Of a DNA stretch of 54,985 nucleotides, positions 1 to 8,581 are shown one piece after another. Numbering within the stretch: the first letter of the stretch is position 1; each line of letters begins with the position of its first letter. The position numbers were made by a program, and so were the translations under genes. This DNA comes from Nitrospira sp. (GTDB taxonomy: Bacteria; Nitrospirota; Nitrospiria; Nitrospirales; Nitrospiraceae): the NCBI GenBank assembly GCA_019636835.1, contig JAHBWU010000017.1, positions 1 to 54,985 on the forward strand, read 5' to 3'. The notes beneath the pieces are model-generated. The model was not told the origin of the DNA and did no database searches. It saw only the letters and a list, made by a program, of their open reading frames with translations.

Positions 1-277
1 ACAATAAATCCAGGTTGGCCTTCCGTTATGAGATCAAGATCGTTATGAGCGAGTGTGTGAATCCTCTGCTCCAATCTATAGCGCATGGGCGAACATCCTC
101 AGGATTTCAGAATGAGTGCCAAAGTCTTTGTTCTGATGCCTATTTCTTCTTCCTAGACTTCCACAGTGCAACAGGGTTCGGGTCTGCACATAAACCACGT
201 TTCTGAAGCTGTGTAATAGAGTCTGGCGCACGATAGACTTATTGTATAGAAGTCGCATCTTGCATTCATACATTCCA

Positions 278-407
278 TCATCGCTTTCCATCATGGCCTC
301 GCTCTTTCCACCTTTCCAGGAGTTGAATGCGCTTCCGAAGCTGCTCAGTCGTCGCCTGATCGACACGGCTCCCGGTGCGCGCGATTAATTCCGCGTTGAG
401 CGCCATA
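278..407 (-). pseudogene. Duplicated 3' end of the SF2 helicase gene
   Basis: This segment encodes about the last 40 residues of the helicase at 1197-2756, ending in the same way (ERGHDGKR and stop, against ERGYDGKR). It is in the same orientation, on the far side of vapBC. The first 45 bases of homology in the sense direction (357-401) are identical to 1276-1320. The remainder, toward the stop codon, has drifted at roughly a quarter of positions. There is no start codon or upstream part of the gene, so it is a 5'-truncated remnant and not a functional gene. To its left (1-277) I recognise nothing. Confidence 0.85.
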
Positions 408-472
408 GCCGTGACCCTTTTCCCCAGACTACGTCCTCGCCTGCTCCCGTTCTGCATACGCCTGCATCCGAT

Positions 473-508
473 TTGACATATTGATGCTTCATCGATATGC
501 TTTGATGC
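473..508 (+). promoter_or_regulatory. vapBC promoter and candidate operator
   Basis: A TTGACA box (473-478), a 17-base spacer and TATGCT (496-501) form a good sigma-70-type promoter. The expected transcription start lies within a base or two of the vapB ATG at 509, and no Shine-Dalgarno sequence precedes it, so the mRNA is probably leaderless. GATG-ctt-CATC and a repeated TGATGC lie in the spacer and just after the -10 box. These are candidate sites for autorepression by the VapBC complex. The box positions are seen; the operator role is inferred. Confidence 0.6.
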
Positions 509-763
509 ATGCGTACGACGATTCGATTGGACGACCAGTTGCTCAAATCGGCCAAGCGATTGGCCCACGACACAGGCAGGTCGTTGACGGCCGTCATCGA
601 AGATGCGCTCCGCCAGGCACTGGCTCGTCGGACCACCATGAAACAAATCAGAAAGCCGGTGAAGCTCACGACGGTCTCCGGACAAGGGGTCCGGCCAGGC
701 GTCGATTTGAACGATTCAGCTGCCCTCCTTGCCTTTATGGAACAACCTCGTGGTTCTTCTTGA
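509..763 (+). CDS. vapB: VapB-type antitoxin
   Basis: 84 residues. The N-terminus MRTTIRLDDQLLKSAKRLA is the ribbon-helix-helix DNA-binding fold typical of VapB and related antitoxins, followed by a helix (SLTAVIEDALRQALARR) and a C-terminal tail that would wrap the toxin. It overlaps the likely vapC start by 14 bases, the usual arrangement for a translationally coupled toxin-antitoxin pair. The start at 509 is chosen because the RHH strand begins immediately after it and the promoter sits just upstream. The module lies between two copies of the helicase 3' end, which suggests that it arrived or was retained with that duplication. Confidence 0.88.
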   Translation: MRTTIRLDDQLLKSAKRLAHDTGRSLTAVIEDALRQALARRTTMKQIRKPVKLTTVSGQGVRPGVDLNDSAALLAFMEQPRGSS

Positions 764-1178
764 CGTCAATGTGCTCGTTTACTCCCACCGGCAGGATTCA
801 CCGAACCACGCATCCTACCGCCTTTGGCTTGAACAGCTAATCAACTCTGATCAGCCTTATGGGCTGGCCGACTTGGTTCTGAGCGGTTTTCTTCGCGTTG
901 TGACCCACCCACAGGTTTTTCATCCCCCAAGCACGATGGCGAAGGCCATGGCGTTTGCCATGGAGTTACGTAATCAACCCAACTGTACGATCATCAATCC
1001 TGGTCCACGCCACTGGGAGATCTTCTCCCGACTCTGTGCGACAACCGATGTCAAAGGCAACCTCGTTCCGGACGCCTTTTTCGCAGCCTTGGCGATTGAA
1101 AGCGGCAGTGAATGGGTCAGCACTGACCGCGACTATCATCGCTTCCCTGGACTTCGGGTCCGCCACCCTTTGGAATAG
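750..1178 (+). CDS. vapC: VapC-type PIN-domain toxin (predicted ribonuclease)
   Basis: About 142 residues if translation starts at the GTG at 750 (VVLLDVNVLVYSH); a TTG at 729 is possible but would add an unusual N-terminal extension. PIN-domain features are visible: the first Asp in LLDVNVLVY, the central acidic segment LADLVLSGFLRV, and the C-terminal PDAFFAALAIESGSEWVSTD and DRDYHRFPGLRVRHP block with its Asp residues. VapC proteins are Mg-dependent RNases that cut tRNA or rRNA when VapB is lost. The target here cannot be told from sequence. It ends 18 bases from the convergent helicase stop codon. Confidence 0.88.
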   Translation: MVLLDVNVLVYSHRQDSPNHASYRLWLEQLINSDQPYGLADLVLSGFLRVVTHPQVFHPPSTMAKAMAFAMELRNQPNCTIINPGPRHWEIFSRLCATTDVKGNLVPDAFFAALAIESGSEWVSTDRDYHRFPGLRVRHPLE

Positions 1179-1196
1179 CCATTTCCACGAAGTCTC

Positions 1197-2756
1197 TCAC
1201 CGTTTTCCGTCATACCCTCGCTCTTTCCACCGCTCCAGCAGTTGAATCCGTTTCTTGAGCTGTTCGACGGTCGCTTGATCGACACGGCTCCCGGTGCGCG
1301 CGATTAATTCCGCGTTGAGCCTCCGATGATCGATTCCACTCGTTCGTGCCACGCCGGCGACCAGCAACCGGTGAAGATCTCGCAGGTCTTGCTTCTGTTC
1401 ATGGAGTGAGATAGCCGGTTCGGGAATCCCGGCCGCGTCGCCCGCCCCTCGCGGCTCGTCTTCGCCGATTAGGCTATCCATCCGAGCCACGGCCATCAAC
1501 GGCATGTACTCGCTAGTCGAGACCGTGACGCGACCGAAGAGGTCTCGCTGCCCTGCCGGCATGATGTCTTCCAACACATGATCGCGCTCCGCTTTGATCT
1601 GCTTGGCGTAGTGCACGAGGACCGGATCTTTCGGCAGGTACAGCCACGCCCGCTGTGGTTTGGGCAGCCCCTCCTGCATCCGAACGAACCGGCCGACCAC
1701 CTGCCGGAAGTACATTTCCGTGATCACGTTCGTCCCATAGACTCCGACACGGAGTCGCGGAATATCCACGCCTTCGCTCACCATGTTGACCGCCACCAGC
1801 CACTGCTGCTTTTTGTGATCGGCAAACTCTTCAATCGTGCGCGAAGCCGTGGGATCATCCGACACAGCCACTTCGGCCTTGGTTCCGGTCACCCGTGCGA
1901 CTAGCTCGGCAACCCACCGTGCATGTTCCTGATCCATGCACACGATCAACCCACCGGCATCCGGTTGTTCCTGCTTCCGAAGGCGGATCAGTTGCGCATG
2001 GGCATCGGTAATCACCGGCCCAAGCCAGGTTTCCTGAAGCAACGCTGTCTTCAGCCGTTCGCGTTGCCGATTGAACTTCAACCCGTCCTCAAACGTCGCC
2101 TGATGCTCGCGGCCATCGGACAACCAGCTCAACTCGCCTTCGTAGCTCGGGAAGACGATCGGCCGGCAGACGCTGTCGCGGATCGCGTCGGTATAGCCAT
2201 AGGCGAAATCTGCCCGGCTTTCTCCATGTTCATACCGAATAAACGGGATCGGATTGTTGTCTGAACGAAACGGCGTGCCGGACAGGATCAACCGGAACAC
2301 CGCCGGGTCAAACGCTGAGCGCAGCGCCTTCCCCCAGTTCTTGCCGTCGCCGGCGTGGTGCAGCTCATCGAAGATGAGCAACGTCTTCTTGCTCTTGCAA
2401 ACACGCTGAAAGCCAGCCGGAGCCAGACAGACTTGCTGGTAGGTGACCACAGCACCGTGATAGTCCGGCGCTTCCGCCGCCTGTTCGTTGGTCAGGGTCG
2501 GATCAAGCTGCAAACCGATCTTCCCCGCTGCATCCGACCATTGCGTGCGGAGATGATTCGTCGGGCAGACGACCAACACCCGGACCGCCGCCTGTTTCGC
2601 CATAAACTCATGCGCGACGCGTAGCGCAAAGCGCGTCTTTCCTGCGGCAGGAGTGGCCATCGCCAGAAAATCTTTGGTCTGGTGAGTACAGACAGCCGAC
2701 AGAGCTCGTCGCTGCCAGTCACGAAGGGGTACGGTCCAGGCAGGCAAGCTCTTCAT
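1197..2756 (-). CDS. SF2 DEAD/DEAH-type helicase
   Basis: About 519 residues from the ATG at 2756 (MKSLPAWTVPLRDWQ); an upstream start at 2801 is possible. Seen motifs: a Q-like LRDWQ segment, Walker A TPAAGKT, the motif Ia-like VVCPTNHLRTQW, a DELHHA (DExH) box, SAT-like LSGTP, and C-terminal motifs including VNMVSEGVDIPRLRVGVYG and RQVVGRFVR. The order matches the XPB/UvrB-like group of SF2 ATPases that track on DNA. The C-terminus LNAELIARTGSRVDQATVEQ is the part duplicated at 278-407. It is in line with and 246 bases downstream of topoisomerase VI, which raises the question of a shared role, but there is no direct proof of an operon. Confidence 0.85.
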   Translation of the reverse strand: MKSLPAWTVPLRDWQRRALSAVCTHQTKDFLAMATPAAGKTRFALRVAHEFMAKQAAVRVLVVCPTNHLRTQWSDAAGKIGLQLDPTLTNEQAAEAPDYHGAVVTYQQVCLAPAGFQRVCKSKKTLLIFDELHHAGDGKNWGKALRSAFDPAVFRLILSGTPFRSDNNPIPFIRYEHGESRADFAYGYTDAIRDSVCRPIVFPSYEGELSWLSDGREHQATFEDGLKFNRQRERLKTALLQETWLGPVITDAHAQLIRLRKQEQPDAGGLIVCMDQEHARWVAELVARVTGTKAEVAVSDDPTASRTIEEFADHKKQQWLVAVNMVSEGVDIPRLRVGVYGTNVITEMYFRQVVGRFVRMQEGLPKPQRAWLYLPKDPVLVHYAKQIKAERDHVLEDIMPAGQRDLFGRVTVSTSEYMPLMAVARMDSLIGEDEPRGAGDAAGIPEPAISLHEQKQDLRDLHRLLVAGVARTSGIDHRRLNAELIARTGSRVDQATVEQLKKRIQLLERWKERGYDGKR

Positions 2757-3002
2757 GGCCGGTGCGTGGTTGCCGGTTCTTGGAAGGAGGCTAGCCCTCA
2801 TCGTTCATGACGGTTCGTGACGAAACCGCCAAGACGCCACGCGAGACGGGCACGCGGAGCCTTGAGAGACCGAAGCATACTTGAAACAGTATGTTGAGGT
2901 CGTGAAAGGCGAGCCTGTCCGCCTGACCACGAGAAAACCGGAGCCAGGCTTGTCGCAGCGGCGTATGGCGGTTGCAGTAGAAGCGCTCATGAATAATGCG
3001 GG
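2757..3002. other. Spacer between helicase and top6A with a possible gene remnant
   Basis: There is no convincing intact gene. On the plus strand one frame, roughly 2876-3006, reads EAYLKQYVEVVKGEPVRLTT and then RKPEPGLSQRRMAVAVEALM before a stop. Its codon use looks natural, but there is no good start codon and a stop lies just upstream. It could be the 3' part of a decayed small gene running into the end of top6A. This is weakly supported. Confidence 0.25.
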
Positions 3003-4106
3003 CTAGTCGAGCCAATCCCGTTCCTGAAGTTTCTTAGGCAGGTATTTTTTGGTGAGATACTGGAAATCTTTATTTGCCAACGCGTCGAGTTCGTACTTCA
3101 ATCCGCTGGTCAGCATCCGCTTGATCTCCGCCTGCCAAGCGGGCTTCTGGAACCACTGGTAGTTCATCAACTCTTTCGCGCGGGCGATGTCTTTCTCGTT
3201 GAGCTTGATCCCGACATTGCGCGGCAATTCGTACTGCTCAGGATCGGCGCTGGATAAGCCCATGAACTTGGCCTTCGGAATCGCCATCCGCTGGCTTTCA
3301 AACGCCAGATTGATCGAACCCTGCTTAATCACAGAATAGATGTAGTATCCCCACGGATCGTTGTCGACCAAAACATAGACCGGCAGCCGATGCTCCTCAT
3401 GGAGCCGTCTCGCCAAGCGCCGCACACCCCGTGGTGGCTGGCCATTGCCAGTCAGAAGGACGCAGTTATAGCGACGCCAGAACTTATCTTCAGACAATCG
3501 GTTCCACTGCGTTCCCTTTTCTACAAGCAGCAGGAAATCCGCCGTGCAGCGACGGATCTCCAGATACTCCGGCTCCACGATAGACGGTACCGAGTAGCCG
3601 CCTTTCCCGAGCTTTGCACAATCAACGCGATCGCCGTCGTCACCGAAAACGACCGGCCCGACGATGCTGCCGCTATTCTCCGCCCGAACATGGAGCTCCT
3701 CCCGGAGCGCGGCAAGAGAGACTTCCAGATCTTCAATCACCGGATCGGATTCATCCTGCGTATCGAAGGTGTTCTCATGCGAGTCTTGGATCGTATGTTT
3801 CGTACGGTAGTAAATTTCGCGAAGCGAGGTGGTGAGATCGGCCCGCTGCAATTCGGAGAGAGCATCGGCCACCAGCACCGTCTGCATGAATTTCTTCGCC
3901 ATGCCGACGTTGAAAAACGACCGCTCTTGTTTCTTGCTGCCCATCTCGATCAGGCCCTTCCGTTCGTTGAAGGACACATTCGAGAGGGCGCGGATAGGAA
4001 TCTGAAACGTCGGGTCTTTTGCCCGTTCAGCGGACTGAATCACGATGTCCGCCAAGCCGATCAACTTCTTCTCGACCAGGGTCGTCTTCTTTGTCTTGGT
4101 CGTCAT
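3003..4106 (-). CDS. top6A: DNA topoisomerase VI subunit A (Spo11-like)
   Basis: 367 residues, normal for the family. Topo VI is a type IIB enzyme, A2B2, that passes one duplex through a double-strand break. The A subunit makes the break. The winged-helix region carries LREIYYRTKHTIQDS with the expected catalytic Tyr (about residue 100). The Toprim domain is recognisable from the conserved Glu in LLVEKGTQWNRLS and from VLVDNDPWGYYIYS (archaeal proteins usually have D-D/A-DPYG), followed by IKQGS. The loop LLTGNGQPPRGVRRLARRL replaces the usual GKGYPD-type segment, so this is a divergent bacterial branch. It starts 6 bases after the top6B stop, so the two are co-translated. Confidence 0.93.
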   Translation of the reverse strand: MTTKTKKTTLVEKKLIGLADIVIQSAERAKDPTFQIPIRALSNVSFNERKGLIEMGSKKQERSFFNVGMAKKFMQTVLVADALSELQRADLTTSLREIYYRTKHTIQDSHENTFDTQDESDPVIEDLEVSLAALREELHVRAENSGSIVGPVVFGDDGDRVDCAKLGKGGYSVPSIVEPEYLEIRRCTADFLLLVEKGTQWNRLSEDKFWRRYNCVLLTGNGQPPRGVRRLARRLHEEHRLPVYVLVDNDPWGYYIYSVIKQGSINLAFESQRMAIPKAKFMGLSSADPEQYELPRNVGIKLNEKDIARAKELMNYQWFQKPAWQAEIKRMLTSGLKYELDALANKDFQYLTKKYLPKKLQERDWLD

Positions 4107-4112
4107 GATGTC

Positions 4113-6209
4113 CTACTTTGGTTTGCGCGGAGCCACTGTCTTGGCCGGTTTAGTGGATCTTCCCCCAGGTTTCTTCTTTGCCCTGGACTCACCGGCAAAG
4201 AGCGCAATCTGATCCGCTTTTGTGGTTGTCTTCTTCGGAAAATTTTTCGGCCGATTCTCTTTGGCGGTTTTCTTCTTCGAAACCGGCTCACCAACTGACA
4301 GTGTGTCACCAAGCAAATCCGGTTCTGCGGATGGCGCGGCTGTCGCCTGATCGGCTTCAACCCGAGTGGCCAATTCCGTCTCGCCCTCGACTCCCTCCGC
4401 CGTAACGATGATGGAGTGGGGCAGCCCTTCAGGTCCTGCACCGGTCTTGCCAAGCGCCTCGTCGGTCTTCGCACCACCCGTCCGTGAGTTCGCAATCTTC
4501 TGGAGCTGCTCTTTCAACTTTTCTTTCGGAAGCTTGCCTCCCTTGAGTCGGTTACAGGCGTCTACGACTTCTTCAATATACAGTTCGAAGATATTCCGAC
4601 GCCGATATTCGCTGGCCGCCCGTTCGCGCCGACGAACGAAAAGGCCTAACCGCCTGCCGCACTCACGAAGCGCCAGGGTGATCTCCTTTTGAATCTCATC
4701 GTAGTCGGCGATCGCTTCCTTGGATTCACTCGTAAACGGCACCCAGACCGACGCCATATGGACGAAGATCACCAGCGGTCCACCAGGCAACGCCCCGCGT
4801 GATTGGGTCAAGCCGTAGTTTTTCCAGGTTGTGCTCAGGACAGCCTTGAACGTCGAGCAGGCCGATTGCTGGTACAACAGCGGCACCCGATTTGCGTAAC
4901 GGATCACACGCGCAAGCTCCGAGTCTTCTTCCTCGTGCTCCCCTTCTGCTTTCGGCATGGCCGGCTGCTGCGGCTTATTTTGATCCTGAGGTCTATTTCC
5001 GTAGGCGAGCCCGGCTTCGATGATGAACGGATTGCCGCGATAGACCGCCGGCGGACGGCTGACTGCCGTATAAAATTCTCCCTTGATCTGTTTGTAGAGC
5101 CCGGAGAGGATCGCCTTCTCGCCGATCGGTGAAATGCAGTTGGTCGGCGGCGCCATGATCTTTGTTTCTTGTAATGTCTTATACAGCGTCTCCGCCACCG
5201 GCCCCTTCAGATCGCGCGGTTTTGCCGTCGGTGACACTTTGGCCGTCTTGCAGATCTCCTCAGCCAATTGCGGAGAGACGCGGCAAAAATCACCGGCAAG
5301 AAAACCCGAGAGCGTGTGGCTCTTCGTATCCTGTAACATCTTGAGCAGCATGCCGAACTCGATGCCGTAAGGATGCGGCTTGATTTCGCGCGGTTGCGGC
5401 GGCAGCTCGTGATAGGTTCGGGGATACTCTTTCGTCTCGCCTTCGGGCGTCTGGTAGATCAGCTTCACGTGAGGATTCGCGATCGAAGTCTGCTCCAACC
5501 ATTCATCGACTGAGGCGCGGCCCTTCTGATACTTGCCCTCGACTTCCAGCGTGACTTGGGTCCCTCGCGGCTGCTCCCAGTCGATCTGTTTATTCTCGTG
5601 AACCAGCGGCTCATTCTTCTTCGTGTCGATCTGAACTTCGAAGAAATGCGCGGCGGCTTTGGGGCCGATACGAGAAATAATCTTGACCGGCTTGCCGGTG
5701 GTCAGTTGTCCGTACATCCCGGCAGCGGAGATGCCGATTCCCTGTTGCCCACGGCTCATCCGCAATCGATGGAACTTGGACCCATAGAGCAGCTTCGCGA
5801 AGATCCTGGGAATCTGCTGGCGAACAATACCGGGTCCGTTGTCGGTCACTGTGATGCGAAATCTGCTAGCTTGGCTGGGCGCAACCGGCTCGCCGTTCGG
5901 CACCACCTCAAGCCTGACCGTCACATCGGGAAGGATCCCGGCCTCCTCACAAGCATCGAGCGCGTTGTCCACCGCTTCTTTGACGCAGGTCAGCAGTGCC
6001 TTGCGCGGATTGTCGAAGCCCAATAGATGTCGGTTCTTGGTGAAAAACTCCGAGACGGAGATTTCCCGCTGACGCGCCCCCATCTCGACAGCAGTGACCC
6101 GTTCCGCCGGCTTCGCGGCGGCTTTCTTGGTGGCGACTGGTTCGGGGTTTGCTCGGGGAGCGGAAGATTTCGGTTCAGTCTCTGACGTGGATTCTTTCTT
6201 TTTTGCCAT
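4113..6209 (-). CDS. top6B: DNA topoisomerase VI subunit B (GHKL ATPase)
   Basis: 698 residues, somewhat longer than typical archaeal Top6B (about 530-620). The GHKL ATP-binding fold is clear: N-box KEAVDNALDACEEAG near residue 80, G1 box VTDNGPGI near 128, and G2 SRGQQGIGISAAGMYGQ near 160. H2TH and transducer regions follow, with the conserved switch-Lys-type segment SRGALPGGPLVIFVHMASVW. The last 110 residues or so are a low-complexity Lys/Pro/Ala tail (KKKTAKENRP, KKPGGRSTKP) with no domain, which may bind DNA. The N-terminal 40 residues are also disordered and basic. The start at 6209 has GAGAGG just upstream. ATP-driven dimerisation of this subunit would gate strand passage. Confidence 0.94.
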   Translation of the reverse strand: MAKKKESTSETEPKSSAPRANPEPVATKKAAAKPAERVTAVEMGARQREISVSEFFTKNRHLLGFDNPRKALLTCVKEAVDNALDACEEAGILPDVTVRLEVVPNGEPVAPSQASRFRITVTDNGPGIVRQQIPRIFAKLLYGSKFHRLRMSRGQQGIGISAAGMYGQLTTGKPVKIISRIGPKAAAHFFEVQIDTKKNEPLVHENKQIDWEQPRGTQVTLEVEGKYQKGRASVDEWLEQTSIANPHVKLIYQTPEGETKEYPRTYHELPPQPREIKPHPYGIEFGMLLKMLQDTKSHTLSGFLAGDFCRVSPQLAEEICKTAKVSPTAKPRDLKGPVAETLYKTLQETKIMAPPTNCISPIGEKAILSGLYKQIKGEFYTAVSRPPAVYRGNPFIIEAGLAYGNRPQDQNKPQQPAMPKAEGEHEEEDSELARVIRYANRVPLLYQQSACSTFKAVLSTTWKNYGLTQSRGALPGGPLVIFVHMASVWVPFTSESKEAIADYDEIQKEITLALRECGRRLGLFVRRRERAASEYRRRNIFELYIEEVVDACNRLKGGKLPKEKLKEQLQKIANSRTGGAKTDEALGKTGAGPEGLPHSIIVTAEGVEGETELATRVEADQATAAPSAEPDLLGDTLSVGEPVSKKKTAKENRPKNFPKKTTTKADQIALFAGESRAKKKPGGRSTKPAKTVAPRKPK

Positions 6210-6327
6210 TCACCCTCTCATGAAACAAACGTTGATTGTTTTGGTACCACAAAACTTATTGCGGATACAATGGACCAAATGGTGAATGGAAAAAACGAAA
6301 AAAGACCCCTGTGAAGGACGAATTTCC

Positions 6328-8571
6328 CTAGCGGGTTACGGAAGGGTCTCGTAGGTAGTGCATCGGCTCCATGGTCTCGGCTGACCAGACAAGGATTTTT
6401 CGGTCGAGAGTGGCCACGATCAGATATTTCCCGTCGCTCGTCCAATGAAGCTGATAGGGGATTTTGACATGGAACGTTTTTCGTTTTGTTTGTGCCGAGA
6501 GGTCCCAGACGGAAATATGTTCTCCGACTCGGGTAGCAGCCCATCGATGCAATGGATCAACGGCCATCGATGTCCCTAACGTCACGGCGGGCCCATGATC
6601 GATTTGTGTATCCCTGTTGGTAAACGTATCCAAGCTCGCCCACACTTTATTGCCCTTGGTGTCCCAGACGGCGAGCGTCAAGGCGTTCTGAACATCGGCG
6701 CGAGTTGTCGTCCAAACAAATTGCTGTTTCCAACCAAGACCGGACCAGACGTCCGGAAGCCCGACCGGCTTTTCAACTTCGCGCCAAGTTGTGATATCCC
6801 AGACGACAGGACCGGATTGCGAGGTCGTCAAAAGAAACGAGCTTCCGTCCAAGAAGCTGAGGCTATCGACGACCGCTCCCCGTACGGCTTGCTTTTTCGT
6901 GCAGTTTTTCTCATCGCAGGCCGGATGACGGCCCGTATGCGTCAGCTCTTTCACGACCGTTCTAGTGACCAGATCCACGACCGGAACTTTCCGTTGTCCT
7001 CCAGCGACGACCAGAAATCGATTGCCCGGAAGGAATTGCAACGCGTTGATCCGACCTTGCCTGCCGGAATAGGGTGAGAACTCACGCCACGTTTCGGTTT
7101 CCCACATGCGTACGTTCCCTTCCATGGTACCAGCGGCCAGGATAGCGCCATCGGCACTGAACGCAAGCGCATGTGCCGGAGCAGACAATACCAGTTGACG
7201 CAAGAGACTTCCTTGTCCTGCATCCCATATTTTCAGCAACCCATCGTCGCCGCTCGTGACGAGCAGATTCGCATTGGGAGAGGTTGCCACTGCACGCAAG
7301 GCCCGTGCATGGACAAAAGTCGGCACAGCGGTCGGAGCGGAAGGCGCCAACGTAACAGATGCCTGTGGAATCGTTCGTTTTGCCAATACCTTGGCCTGAG
7401 ATTGTCCGGGGTCCAGCACCAATTCCGGCGAACGGGAGTGAACATCCCATACCGATATCTTTCCATCCACATCCGGATTGAGGCCACCCTGCATTCCAAC
7501 CACGATCTTCGAACCAGTCGGAGACCATTTGAGTAACGAAACGCGTGGGCCCATGTTGCGGCAATCCGCTCCGCACAGGTCCGGCAACATCGTCCCCGTC
7601 GACAAGTCCCAGATCTGCAACGTGTGGAGAGGTTCGGGTTGTCCGACCAGATATTCTGCATCGATCGAAATGTCGACGGCACGAAGCTGTGTCGGTGAGC
7701 GCATCCCGCGCCCCGGAGCTGCATAGGTGAACTCGGTCAAGGTTACCAACTCGCCCGTATCAGTATTGAAAAGCGCATAGCTCCATTCCCCATTGGCTGC
7801 CACCAAGCGATGACCGTCCCGCGAGAAGACCTCGGGAGTGAGAGCGCCCTGTGCCCCTTCAGCGCTTGTCAACATGCTGCGCGCGGATACGGACGCTTCT
7901 TTCGTATCAATGAAGAAAATCGTCTTACCCACGCTCGCCGCCAAACGGGAGCTGTCCGGTGCAAAGAGCAGATCACGCGGCTTTCCTCCCTCAATGGCGA
8001 GATTGCGGACGACTGTCCCGCTGAGGTCGTGCAGATGAATGGTATGGCCTTGCGCAATCGCCAACAGCTTCGTATCGGGCGAGGCAGCCACGGAAGAAAC
8101 TTCCCTCTTCTGATCCAGCGCGATATGTTTGAGCGGTATCAACTTTTTCCCTAGCTGCCAAACCGACACGGCTTCGTTCCCGTTGCGGAGAATCATCCGG
8201 TCGGTCTCCTTTGAATAAGCCAGTAGGCTGTATGGTTGCTGCGATTCCGGTGGAATGGTGGCCACTGAGATTCCGTTTTTCCAATCATAGATAGTGACGC
8301 TGTACTCCACACACAGCACCCACCCCTCTTGTTTCAGCAACGCGATCTGCTGACAGTGAAGGCCTGGAATCTTCGCCACGCGCGTCTTCGTCTCAAGATC
8401 CCAGACAACCAGTTCCTCCGTCTGGACCAATAGGATCCGCCCGTCTTCAGAGAACGCAGTAGGAGTTTTGGAGAGGTAAGCCGCCGCATCCTGAATCGAT
8501 GAGGCGGCAAGGAAGGGGACGGCCAGAAGTAGGGTCCATACGATCCTCTTATATTGTTCCCAACTATTCAT
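6328..8571 (-). CDS. Secreted or periplasmic WD40-repeat protein
   Basis: About 747 residues from the ATG at 8571 (a TTG at 8589 is the alternative). An N-terminal hydrophobic stretch (RIVWTLLLAVPFLAASSIQDAAAYL) looks like a signal peptide with an Ala-rich cleavage site. The rest is made of WD40-type blades. Typical repeat ends are VWDLETKT, VWQLGKK, IWDLSTG, VWDVHSR, IWDAGQGS, MWETETW, VWDITTW, VWDTKGN, VWDLSAQTK and VWSAETM, at spacings that suit two beta-propellers of about seven blades each. No enzymatic domain is attached. Such proteins are usually interaction scaffolds. Its start overlaps or abuts the end of the DUF4124 gene upstream, suggesting co-transcription. Confidence 0.85.
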   Translation of the reverse strand: MNSWEQYKRIVWTLLLAVPFLAASSIQDAAAYLSKTPTAFSEDGRILLVQTEELVVWDLETKTRVAKIPGLHCQQIALLKQEGWVLCVEYSVTIYDWKNGISVATIPPESQQPYSLLAYSKETDRMILRNGNEAVSVWQLGKKLIPLKHIALDQKREVSSVAASPDTKLLAIAQGHTIHLHDLSGTVVRNLAIEGGKPRDLLFAPDSSRLAASVGKTIFFIDTKEASVSARSMLTSAEGAQGALTPEVFSRDGHRLVAANGEWSYALFNTDTGELVTLTEFTYAAPGRGMRSPTQLRAVDISIDAEYLVGQPEPLHTLQIWDLSTGTMLPDLCGADCRNMGPRVSLLKWSPTGSKIVVGMQGGLNPDVDGKISVWDVHSRSPELVLDPGQSQAKVLAKRTIPQASVTLAPSAPTAVPTFVHARALRAVATSPNANLLVTSGDDGLLKIWDAGQGSLLRQLVLSAPAHALAFSADGAILAAGTMEGNVRMWETETWREFSPYSGRQGRINALQFLPGNRFLVVAGGQRKVPVVDLVTRTVVKELTHTGRHPACDEKNCTKKQAVRGAVVDSLSFLDGSSFLLTTSQSGPVVWDITTWREVEKPVGLPDVWSGLGWKQQFVWTTTRADVQNALTLAVWDTKGNKVWASLDTFTNRDTQIDHGPAVTLGTSMAVDPLHRWAATRVGEHISVWDLSAQTKRKTFHVKIPYQLHWTSDGKYLIVATLDRKILVWSAETMEPMHYLRDPSVTR

Positions 8572-8581
8572 GGTCTTGGCT

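Noticed and set aside
1..277. Short open frames on both strands at the left edge
   Set aside because: No motif, no ribosome site and no natural composition; nothing can be claimed.
2791..3015. Minus-strand 74-residue frame after top6A
   Set aside because: It overlaps the top6A end, has no recognised motif and is less protein-like than the opposite strand.
1197..6209. Topo VI plus helicase as a Wadjet/Jet defence system
   Set aside because: No SMC, kleisin or JetA-like genes are present and the A and B subunits look like a complete topoisomerase.
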